Shown here in pieces: positions 36,514-45,490 of a stretch of DNA of 64,000 nucleotides (position 1 is the stretch's first letter; every line of letters begins with the position of its first letter). The notes under the pieces are model-generated. The model made no database searches, was not told the DNA's origin, and saw only the letters and a list, made by a program, of their open reading frames with translations. Origin of the DNA: Epiperipatus broadwayi (taxonomy: Eukaryota > Onychophora > Udeonychophora > Euonychophora > Peripatidae). A program made the translations under genes and the position numbers. The stretch is from contig JAQFVV010006723.1 in the NCBI GenBank assembly GCA_028023455.1, forward strand, positions 250,001-314,000. The letters are read 5' to 3'.

Positions 36514-39500
36514 ATGGGACTGATAAAAATAAAAATATATGAGGGGAGGAAGGAGGAGATGCCGATAGATCACCTTAGGAGTCTGCAAAGGTATTTTGAA
36601 GGTTATGGAATACCGGAAGATATGAAGACGATAGTAGCATCAGACCACCTTGGGGCTCAGGCTAGGGATTGGTGGAATTCACTGATACACCAGCCACAGA
36701 CATTCGTGGACTACAAGACAACCCTGGAGAGAGTGTTCTGGAGTGAAGAGAGACAGGAGGATATTCGGTCCCGAATAATAAGGGAAAAGTTCCAAGAGGG
36801 CGGACCAGAGGAATACGTAGAGTTTTTTAGGCGACAAGTGGCCACACTCAAGACGTTAAAAGCATGTGATCTGTCAGAGAAACAGATGGTGAAGACAGTA
36901 TGTAATAACTTGCCCATAGAAATAAGAGTGATACTGGGAAAAGGAGAGAACTCTACTAAAGAAATAGACGAAGTATTGAGTAAAATGGAAGTGAGTGCGA
37001 AAATGAGACAGATACGGGGGGAAAAGGAGATAGATCAAGGGGGAGACATAGGGCTCAGTCAACAATCGAATTCAAAATGTATGGGAAATCTGATTTGTTC
37101 ATGGGAGGACCGGGTACCAAGTTACGCATGCCAAACATGTCCAAAAATACAGATAGCAACTGGACAGACGAAAGTGGAAGCACTTATAGATACGGGAAGT
37201 CAGGTCTCTGTAATAACAGAGGGATTATATTGTAAACTCATCAGGGAACAACCAGACATGCCTGTTTTGCCTTTGAAAGCGGTACAGGTGGCAATGGCCA
37301 ACAACAGAAAGGCCAAGGTTGAACCCAAACAAATATGGCTGGATGTTAAAATCCAGGGAGTAAGTTGCCCTCATGCATTTTTAATTATGAAAAATCTGAT
37401 TTGTGATGTTCTATTGGGAACTGATTTTTTGTACAAGTATAAGTGTAAGTTGAACTACGAAAGTAGACAAGCCACATGTAATGGGGAGGTGGTTAGATTC
37501 GTGATGGACAGTACAGATGTTTCGATGGGCACTGTGCAAGTTGTCGATGACAACAAGGATAACGTGATAACGGATAAGATAGAACAGGTAAAACTGGCTG
37601 GGGGAAAAGGGAAGGAAACGCTAAGAAAGATACTGAAAGACTACCACCAGGTGTTTTCAGATATACCAGGCATAATACCAGGCTTCGAACAAAGAATTCA
37701 GGTAAACGAAACTCAACCATTTAAGGCAAAATCATACCCCATTCCCCATCAGTATAGAGAACAGGTGAAAGCACAGATAGATCAAATGTTGGAATGGGGA
37801 ATCATATCAAAAAGTTCATCGGCATATTGTAATCCAATAGTCGTGGTAAAAAAAAAAGATAACTCCGTACGGCTGTGCCTTGATGCGAGGCAATTAAACA
37901 AAGTCACAGTTCCAGATTGTAACATACCACCACCCATGCAGGAATTAACTGGAAGATTTAACGGAAAAAACATTTTTTCAACATTTGATCTGACAGCGAG
38001 TTATTGGCAGATAGGTCTGCACCCGGAAGATCGCAAATATACTGCCTTTAGATACGACGGCTGCTCGTATCAATTTAACCGCATGCCATTTGGCCTAATT
38101 AACAGTGGAGCCGGTCTATTACGGTGTTTAGATAAGGTATTATCTGCTGAAGTAAAAAAAATAATTACAATGTATGTGGACGATGTATTGATAGCGTCGG
38201 CTAACATGGAAGAACATGCCAAGGATGTGGAAATGTTTCTAAAGGAATGTTGGGATAAAGGAATTAAGGTAAACCTGAAGAAAAGCGTACTGTTTCAAGA
38301 GGAAGTTACATTTTTGGGTCATCTTATAGGCGCTCAGGGTGTTCAGCCACACCCAGATAAAATTTCGGCCATCAAAGATTTTCCTGCACCAAGATCTAAA
38401 AGGCAGGTGCGATCCTTCTTGGGTATGTGTAATTTCTATAACCGCTTTCAGGAACAATTTGCTCAACATATGGAACCATTGGTTAGATTGTTGAGAAAAG
38501 AGACAACGTGGGAGTGGGGTGAGGAACAAAATCAGGCATTCGAGAAGGTGAAGCGGGGGTTCATGAAACACGTAATGCTTGCTTTTCCTGATTTTGAAAA
38601 ACCTTTCGTAGTGCAAACCGACAGCAGTGGGTACGGGCTGGGAGCGACAGTATCGCAGATCCAAGAGGATGGTCAGGCAAAAGTACTATATTTTTTGAGT
38701 AGAATGCTCAAGGGCCCCGAGAGACATTACACCGTCACTGAAAAGGAAGCTTTGGCTATTGTTTGGTCATTTCAAAAACTCCGCACATTGTTGTTAGGAT
38801 CAAAAATAATTGTTGTTACGGATCATCAGAGTTTAGAGTTTATTAACCACAGTTATCTGACAAACAGTCGGTTGGTAAGGTGGAGCTTATACCTTCAAGA
38901 ATATAATTATGTGGTAAAACATTGTAAGGGGTCAGATAACATCGTGGCTGATGTTCTTAGTCGCAATCCAGTACGTGTGCCATCGAGTCACCTGAAGGTT
39001 GAGAATTTATACGTGGCAGGGGTAAATTTGGGGAGGAATGATAAGGTAGAGAATGACCTTAAAAGATTGTCCCAGTGTCAGAGGGATGATGCTCCTCTAG
39101 GTAAAATAATCAGTCAACTAAAAGGGGAAAAGAGCGAGAATAACAATGAGCCTAGACGTGGGATACACCGATATAGACTTGACCAGGATGTGCTCCAGTA
39201 CAAAATGGGTGGGGGGACAGAAAGCTGGAGGCCTATAGTACCACAACCAATGAGGGATGCAGTGGTGACTCACGTCCACCAACTATCTGGACATTATGGG
39301 GTGTGGAAGACAGAAAGGTGGCTTAAGAAGTGGTTTTATTGGCCAAACATGCATAGAACTATAGTAAAGATAATCAATCAATGTGAACTCTGCCAAAAAA
39401 CTAAGCCTGCAAATAAAAATTATGCAGGTCCCATGAGCTCGATAATTCCAAGGAGGCCTCGTGAGATGATTGCCATAGATTATTACGGGCCATTGCCCAT

Positions 39501-40263
39501 GTTCAATAAAAAAAGATATTTGTTGGTGGTGTATGATTTATTCAGTAAATTTGTGGCCGCATATCCCATGAATCAAGCAAATGCCCGAAGTACCATACGT
39601 TTGCTAGAGAAGGAATATTTTGCTACCATAGGAAAACCCCAAAGTATCCTCTCGGATCATGGTACACCGTTCATCTCGGGAGAGTGGAAAGCGTGGGTTC
39701 ACAGGTCGGGGATCCAACATGTACTGACATCGATCAGGAATCCTCAATCAAACCCATGTGAGCGGGTGATGCGTGAGTTGGGTCGGTTGTTTAGGACCTA
39801 TATCCCCACTAATCACCGCGGATGGGTTAAGAAAATTCCAGAAATACTTAATTATATAAATTGGGCGGTTAACGAGTCCACCGGATTTTCCCCCATGCGA
39901 CTCCAGTTGGGAAAACATGCTCCCAGATTGATCAAGACTAAAATACCCGGACCGGAGGAATTACCGATCAACATGGAGGAGGATCAAGAGCGGGCATATC
40001 ATACATTGTTAAAAAGGAGTCAAGAAAGAAACAAACACACCCTGGGGAGGCCATATCATTTTAAAGTGGGCGACCTAGTCATGGTAAAGACCCCTCACGT
40101 GAGCGAACCAGGAAAATTTATTTGTAAAAAATTTTGTAGTTTATACGATGGACCGTACCCTATTGTTAAGTGTCGGGGTGATAACGCTTTCTGGGTGAAT
40201 ACTGGGCAAGAGATGAAGGGATCATACAATGCCCGTTCACTCAAGCCCGTGCCACTGAACTAG
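36514..40263 (+). CDS. Gag-Pol polyprotein of a Ty3/Gypsy retrotransposon (1,249 aa)
   Basis: An in-frame GTG exists at 36496, but the first ATG is at 36514 in a good context (aagATGG), so it is taken as the start. Numbering from that Met: a Gag-like helical region (about 15-165); an aspartic protease with IDTGSQVSVI (about 225-234) and DVLLGTDF (298-305); a reverse transcriptase with RLCLDARQLN (about 453-462) and the YVDD box (554-557); an RNase H with QTDSSG (about 702), TEKEAL, VTDHQS and ADVLSR (about 812). The integrase has an HHCC finger (H922, H927, C957, C960), the DDE set D989, D1048, E1083 and a GPY module (about 1213). No stop or shift interrupts it. Unusually, Gag and Pol share one frame and no CCHC zinc knuckle is visible. 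The product would form particles, copy the RNA to DNA and integrate it. Confidence 0.95.
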   Translation: MGLIKIKIYEGRKEEMPIDHLRSLQRYFEGYGIPEDMKTIVASDHLGAQARDWWNSLIHQPQTFVDYKTTLERVFWSEERQEDIRSRIIREKFQEGGPEEYVEFFRRQVATLKTLKACDLSEKQMVKTVCNNLPIEIRVILGKGENSTKEIDEVLSKMEVSAKMRQIRGEKEIDQGGDIGLSQQSNSKCMGNLICSWEDRVPSYACQTCPKIQIATGQTKVEALIDTGSQVSVITEGLYCKLIREQPDMPVLPLKAVQVAMANNRKAKVEPKQIWLDVKIQGVSCPHAFLIMKNLICDVLLGTDFLYKYKCKLNYESRQATCNGEVVRFVMDSTDVSMGTVQVVDDNKDNVITDKIEQVKLAGGKGKETLRKILKDYHQVFSDIPGIIPGFEQRIQVNETQPFKAKSYPIPHQYREQVKAQIDQMLEWGIISKSSSAYCNPIVVVKKKDNSVRLCLDARQLNKVTVPDCNIPPPMQELTGRFNGKNIFSTFDLTASYWQIGLHPEDRKYTAFRYDGCSYQFNRMPFGLINSGAGLLRCLDKVLSAEVKKIITMYVDDVLIASANMEEHAKDVEMFLKECWDKGIKVNLKKSVLFQEEVTFLGHLIGAQGVQPHPDKISAIKDFPAPRSKRQVRSFLGMCNFYNRFQEQFAQHMEPLVRLLRKETTWEWGEEQNQAFEKVKRGFMKHVMLAFPDFEKPFVVQTDSSGYGLGATVSQIQEDGQAKVLYFLSRMLKGPERHYTVTEKEALAIVWSFQKLRTLLLGSKIIVVTDHQSLEFINHSYLTNSRLVRWSLYLQEYNYVVKHCKGSDNIVADVLSRNPVRVPSSHLKVENLYVAGVNLGRNDKVENDLKRLSQCQRDDAPLGKIISQLKGEKSENNNEPRRGIHRYRLDQDVLQYKMGGGTESWRPIVPQPMRDAVVTHVHQLSGHYGVWKTERWLKKWFYWPNMHRTIVKIINQCELCQKTKPANKNYAGPMSSIIPRRPREMIAIDYYGPLPMFNKKRYLLVVYDLFSKFVAAYPMNQANARSTIRLLEKEYFATIGKPQSILSDHGTPFISGEWKAWVHRSGIQHVLTSIRNPQSNPCERVMRELGRLFRTYIPTNHRGWVKKIPEILNYINWAVNESTGFSPMRLQLGKHAPRLIKTKIPGPEELPINMEEDQERAYHTLLKRSQERNKHTLGRPYHFKVGDLVMVKTPHVSEPGKFICKKFCSLYDGPYPIVKCRGDNAFWVNTGQEMKGSYNARSLKPVPLN

Positions 40264-40301
40264 GAGCCGTTCAAATACGTAGACCGTATTTAAAGGCTTC
40301 C

Positions 40302-40311
40302 GGGAGGAGGG
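40302..40311 (+). promoter_or_regulatory. Polypurine tract
   Basis: GGGAGGAGGG lies three bases before the 3' LTR. This is the usual position and composition of the primer for plus-strand DNA synthesis in LTR elements. Confidence 0.8.
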
Positions 40312-40314
40312 TAT

Positions 40315-41859
40315 TGTAAACAGTCGGGTTTAAACCCTGTTTACAATGTAGAAAAACGCACACATGCGTTATGTATTTTTGTTAATTAGTTTCATATAGT
40401 TGGGTCTTATTCCGTTTTAGTATTTATTTTTTTTGTTAGTGGAAGAAAATGTTTAAAATCTTATTAAAGTGAGAAAAGAGGGAGTGGGGGGGGATTTGCG
40501 TTTTGTTTTAGTAAAAGGGATATATGTATGTATGTGCGGTGTGGATGGACAATTTCAAAAGAAAAAAATTAATAATAATGAGAAAACGGACGTATGAATA
40601 AATTTGGTATCCAAGATGAGAGATTATTGTAAGAGAAAGGAAGAGGAAAAATATGTATTGGAGACCTTATCTGAGGAATTAAAAAAAAAAAAAGAAGACA
40701 AAAAAAAAAAAAAAAAGAGGAAGGGTTGAAATGGACGGTCAGGAATGTTGTTTGCTAAAATATCCGAAGGCGCGAAAAGTTCTTTGCTTGTTAGCCTAAC
40801 TGGCCATCTATACCACGTGGTGAGGAAGAAGGGGGCGGACTGTTTTTGCGAGGACAAAAGAAGAGAGAAAAAGAAGAAAAGTGACAGGGAGAGTAGAGAC
40901 GTGGTTGTTTTTTTTTTTTGTTGTGTCGTTTTGGAAGGGAATCGCCATTTTTAGTTTTTATTTTTTTTTTGGAGAAGAACAAAAAAGGGGAATAGCTAAG
41001 GCTACGGCCGAATATGCGTACAGTGGGGTAAAAGCTTAAGCGTGCTGGGTTTTCTGTGCCTTACCCCGAAGAGACCATGCGGCAATAACCGGAGAACATC
41101 TACCGGAGATCTATTAACTTTTCACAAAGGAACTGACCCGACTCGGAATGGACTGTAGCGTGATAAATCGCCTCGTGTGTCTACTTCAAATTTCATATGC
41201 TTCCATCTTGTTTTGATATCCCCGGGGATCACATCGGACAAAATTGCAGGTAACGTGAACTTAAATTATTTATTTTCCAAATATTACCACGTTTTCTCCA
41301 GAAATTTTCAAGGATAATGAACAAAGGCAAGAAAGTTAATTTTTAAGAGAAGGCCGGTCAAATCCAGCTGATTAGAGTTTGTCTGTACATACGTTCGTTT
41401 TCTTATTCCGTTGTAAATCCACACAGTATATATGTATGTTTTCTTAGTTTTATGTAAAAACAATGAGAGGGGGGGGAGAATATTATAATAAAAAGATGTA
41501 TTATTTTAAAGCTTATATTACATGTATATTTTTTTTTTATTATTTAACTTATGAAAGATAGTCCACGAATTTAGACAATTGGTTCGGATTTTCTTGTTGA
41601 GAGTTGCAGGGAATCCCCCGTACATTTTTCTACGGTTTATTAACCACCCGCCCTGAGTACTGAGCTAGAGGTGTGGCCCTATCACAATCGTATTCTGATC
41701 TTCCAGCATAATACTTATGTAAAAAGTAAGTTTGGCGCTTGGAGTCTAAAAAAAAAAAAAAAAAAAAACTGACGTCCATAAATATGCTGCGAGAAAGATA
41801 CGAGTTTTCTTATCAATGTTCTAATTAGACAAAGAGAAAATATAGATAAGTATAGGGAC
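40315..41859 (+). repeat. Gypsy 3' LTR, cut by the assembly gap
   Basis: It matches the 5' LTR from its first base. The differences seen are mainly in A- and T-run lengths (for example near 40680-40720, 40960-40990 and 41750-41770), with few substitutions. The last 20 bases or so, including the CA terminus, fall in the gap, and the final bases before the gap (gggac) already deviate from the 5' LTR (ggggtaacg). Confidence 0.92.
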
Positions 41860-42359
41860 NNNNNNNNNNNNNNNNNNNNNNNNNNNNNNNNNNNNNNNNN
41901 NNNNNNNNNNNNNNNNNNNNNNNNNNNNNNNNNNNNNNNNNNNNNNNNNNNNNNNNNNNNNNNNNNNNNNNNNNNNNNNNNNNNNNNNNNNNNNNNNNNN
42001 NNNNNNNNNNNNNNNNNNNNNNNNNNNNNNNNNNNNNNNNNNNNNNNNNNNNNNNNNNNNNNNNNNNNNNNNNNNNNNNNNNNNNNNNNNNNNNNNNNNN
42101 NNNNNNNNNNNNNNNNNNNNNNNNNNNNNNNNNNNNNNNNNNNNNNNNNNNNNNNNNNNNNNNNNNNNNNNNNNNNNNNNNNNNNNNNNNNNNNNNNNNN
42201 NNNNNNNNNNNNNNNNNNNNNNNNNNNNNNNNNNNNNNNNNNNNNNNNNNNNNNNNNNNNNNNNNNNNNNNNNNNNNNNNNNNNNNNNNNNNNNNNNNNN
42301 NNNNNNNNNNNNNNNNNNNNNNNNNNNNNNNNNNNNNNNNNNNNNNNNNNNNNNNNNNN
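41860..42359. other. Assembly gap of exactly 500 N
   Basis: The run of N spans exactly 500 positions, the kind of round number used as a placeholder. It begins at the very end of the second LTR, where near-identical repeats would confuse assembly. True missing length is unknown. Any ORF spanning it is an artefact. Confidence 0.99.
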
Positions 42360-42360
42360 T

Positions 42361-43205
42361 TAGGAATATCAATGCGTAAATATTGTTTTCCTTAATAATT
42401 TTTGTCTCTCTAGTTTTGCATTAACACATATCTTACATCTTACTAATCGATGATCACTTCCTGTGTTAAATTTATTAAGAACATTACAATCTTGAAATGT
42501 GTATTTTCTATTAGTCAAAATATAATTCAATTCTGCTGTACCTTCATTTGGATATTTCCATGTCTATTTTCTTTCAACATTTTTCTCAAAAAAAAAATTC
42601 ATAATATAAAGTTTTTCTTTTTCTGCAAACTCCACAAGTCTATGACCTCTCTCATTTTTATTACCATAACCAAAATTACTTACAGCACTTTCATCTTTCA
42701 TTTGTTTATCAATTCTAGCATTAAAGTTTCCCATAACAATTTTAAAATGTTGTTTACTCTGATCAAAAGCATTTTGTATAGCCATATAAAAATATTCTAC
42801 TACTTTATCACTATGAGAACTTGTTGGGGTGTAAACCTGAATTATCTGCCTTTGGTATCTGCTATTAAGTTGTATAATTAACTTTGCCATTCTGTCCAAT
42901 ACACCATCAATTTTCACAATGTTTTTTTCCACTTTTTATTTATAATGAATCCTACTCCCACTTGTATTTCGAATATTTATGCCTTTATAATAAAGAACAT
43001 GCACACTTTTTAAATCAATTGTCTCTTCACCTTTTCTTCTAACTTCACAAAGTTCAATAATGTCACATTTAATATAAAACAGTTCTTCTAACTCTTGCAA
43101 TCTTCCTTCACTTGAAAGTGGTCTGCAGTTGTAAGTACCTAAACAAAAAGTTGTCATGAAATGGCAGTCTAGGTGCACAATCAGGAGATTCTTAGTACCC
43201 TCCAC
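42361..43205 (-). pseudogene. LINE APE-type endonuclease domain, broken (craniofacial development protein 2-like)
   Basis: The minus strand first reads CLGTYNCRPLSSEGRLQELE, then DIIELCEVRRKGEETIDLKS and VLYYKGI. After a break near 42935 it continues IIQVYTPTSSHSD, IVMGNFNARID and finally FNTGSDHRLVRCK before the gap. These are the endonuclease motifs of a LINE Pol often labelled 'craniofacial development protein 2-like'. The catalytic His (SDH) is kept. The usual Asp of 'GDFNA' is Asn here, and the frame is shifted, so the copy is inactive. A reverse transcriptase would follow but lies in the gap or was lost. The family could be that of the LINE tails at 25-26.6 kb, but no shared part allows a test. 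Confidence 0.8.
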
Positions 43206-43440
43206 CTTTGGCCACCAACCACTGCCTTGGTTGGTGACTTTACAGCCTTCTGGGAATAAGGGCCATGATTTTAAGCAATCTTATATATTAGAAGAGAGCA
43301 TGAAAGATAAGATCTCTGTGAGACCAGCCAGCTAGATCATTTAACTCCTTAGAAAAACTATAATCATGAAAAATCATATATCAATCAGCATTATAATAAA
43401 TAAAAGTAATATTCATCATTATGAGTGATCAAATAATAAA

Positions 43441-43535
43441 ATAAAATCAGCAGTCAATGTAGTGGCTGGATATGAAATAAGTCTTCTGTAGAGCAGACTA
43501 ACTACTGAGCCATTTCCCACTTGGGGCAATTATTT
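43441..43535 (-). repeat. Possible tRNA-derived SINE head
   Basis: The minus strand reads TGGCTCAGTAGTTAG, a good polymerase III A-box. About 35 nt later comes TATTTCATATCCAGCC, which could be a decayed B-box (expected GGTTCRAATCC). The spacing fits a tRNA-derived SINE. The body is AT-rich and was not matched to another copy in the window. Confidence 0.4.
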
Positions 43536-44617
43536 AAACATTAATTTGGATGCAACAACATAAGTGCTCTTCTGTAGAATATATAATACAAAAATCTAAA
43601 CAATAATGATGGGATATTAAAACAAGCTGCTGGCCAATTAGTATGATTAATGTACTGGCCAACTATAAACTTAATTTTTAATAAGACTAAACTAAAATAA
43701 ATATATAGTGCAGGAGCTATAAAGAATATAATCTTATGTGCCAACCAGGATAATGATGACTGATCATCACTTGATGCTCCTAAAGCACTAAAAGTACATC
43801 CCTATTTATATATCAGCCATTATTGCATGAATCTAGCTCATGAAGAACATATGCTCTAATACTGTATGTGACCAAGAGATGATTGAAACAGATATTCTAA
43901 AAATATTTAGAAACACAAATAATTTTTAACAACTAAATATAAGTTTATTAACAACAATAATAAAAAATTGAAATTAAGGTCTATTTGGCTATAGATGAAA
44001 TTAAGCCTTCTGATTTTGATTAATATACACAATAATAAAAGATCACATTGTGATTCACAAGATTAATATACAAATTTCAAGGTATTACATTGATTACATT
44101 AATTCTTAATAGGTTTCTATAAAAACATGCATATATCTCTACACAGATATGTATTTTATAATATACAATGAAAACATTTCAATTAATATTCAATAATGAG
44201 AAAAAATGATTAAATTTTGCATATATGTCCTATTTTAATTTGTTACAATAAAAACATTTTCCTAATTAATTCAGTTTTTTTTTTCTTTAAAAAAAAAGTG
44301 TAGTCAATTTTTAACAGGTATTTGTTAATTAATTATCAACGTTTTTAAATTTAAATTATAGAATCATCTATTCTTTATTTTTTTATCTTTTTAAAATTCA
44401 CACACTTTTAAAGTGTCTCTCTTTTTAATAAATGAAAAATAAAATCGTTTCTAAAATTAAAAAATATGAATTTCAAAATGTCTTTCTGCCCTCTCAATAA
44501 ATGATTTAAAATAATCACCATAGATTATATATTTCACTTTTAGAATGTCATTTTTAATGAATATAAAAATTATTTCTTTACAATATATATATTATAATGG
44601 TCAGGAAAGATCAAGAA

Positions 44618-44842
44618 CTTAATGTATCTGCTGTACAGGGTGCCACTAGGCTATTTGAACCTAGAAAATTTATAGTGTAGGCAAATACTTCTTGTTAAGA
44701 TTTAAATTTTGACTGTTAGCCCTTGCCACTAGTTAAAGGAGAAGCAGAGATTTAAAATATATTTATTAAAATATATTTTTAATAAAAAAAAGATAAAAAA
44801 AAACTAAACCACTGCCAGTACTAATAACACAATAAGATTTTA
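44618..44842 (-). repeat. Dispersed repeat, possibly SINE-related, copy 1
   Basis: Two parts recur elsewhere. 'cagggtgccactaggctatttgaacctaga' (about 44636-44665) matches about 45459-45488. 'tgccagtactaataacacaa' with flanks (about 44735-44842) matches about 48440-48540. On the minus strand the first part contains GGTTCAAATAGCC, a B-box-like motif. The order suggests a composite or SINE-like unit of about 220 bp. Confidence 0.45.
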
Positions 44843-45452
44843 TTCATATTGTAACATAAATAAAGTGATCAAAGAGAAATTCAATTGTATATTAAAATAT
44901 CATTCGATTTGTCCAAAATCCTAATATTATTAAAATCTCAAATATTATATTCATTGTAACTTAACAAAGATGATCAAACGATCCAAATGTATTAAATAAT
45001 TATGAAATGTCAAATATTCAAATACTTAATAAACAAAAAGCATTGTTGTAGCTTTTATTTTATATCAAAGAGAAAATAATTATTTAACCTGAGTAGCGGC
45101 TATTAAACAAAGATCAGACTGAGTTATCAATCATATTAAGGGTCATTGGATTAAATGAAACATACTCCTGGATAGTAGCTATATAGCCATAAGGTCATAA
45201 ATATTAAAATGATGAGTAGGAATAAATTAAACATATTTCTATAATTAGATTTCTCAAGATATCACAATATCAATAATTATAAACAAATTATTAATAACAA
45301 CTATTATAACTCAGGTATATGGAAATCAAGTGAGGTGAGTACACTAGTAACTCAATAAAATATCTTCTCAGATATACAGACTGTAGATTTTATCCACTTT
45401 CATTTCTTAGTTTGATGTTAAGTGCATGTCTAAGTGAACAACAAGTGAATAT

Positions 45453-45490
45453 GGTCTATCAGGGTGCCACTAGATTATCTGAATCTAGAC
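45453..45490 (-). repeat. Partial second copy of the 44.6-kb repeat
   Basis: The block 'cagggtgccactagattatctgaatctaga' matches the 44.6-kb copy with a few changes. It is followed by different sequence with its own 'ggtttgaatcc' motif on the plus strand. Confidence 0.4.

Larger units (their letters stand above)
34634..41859 (+). mobile_element. Intact Ty3/Gypsy LTR retrotransposon, about 7.2 kb
   Basis: Layout: 5' LTR 34634-36198, primer-binding site from 36200, leader, one Gag-Pol frame 36514-40263, polypurine tract just before 40315, and 3' LTR 40315 to at least 41859, where the assembly gap starts. The LTRs begin TG and (5' copy) end CA. They differ almost only in homopolymer length plus a few point changes, so the insertion is recent. 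The body is clearly less AT-rich than its surroundings. No envelope-like frame is present. It lies antisense to the host gene in an intron. The right-hand target duplication cannot be checked because of the gap. In length and intactness it could still be mobile. Confidence 0.95.

Noticed and set aside
36711-38664. Minus-strand frames such as 37493-37720 and 38239-38664
   Set aside because: They are antisense shadows of the intact Gag-Pol frame, without motifs of their own.
41821-42372. A 183-codon minus-strand frame across the N run
   Set aside because: It consists almost entirely of unknown bases in the gap.
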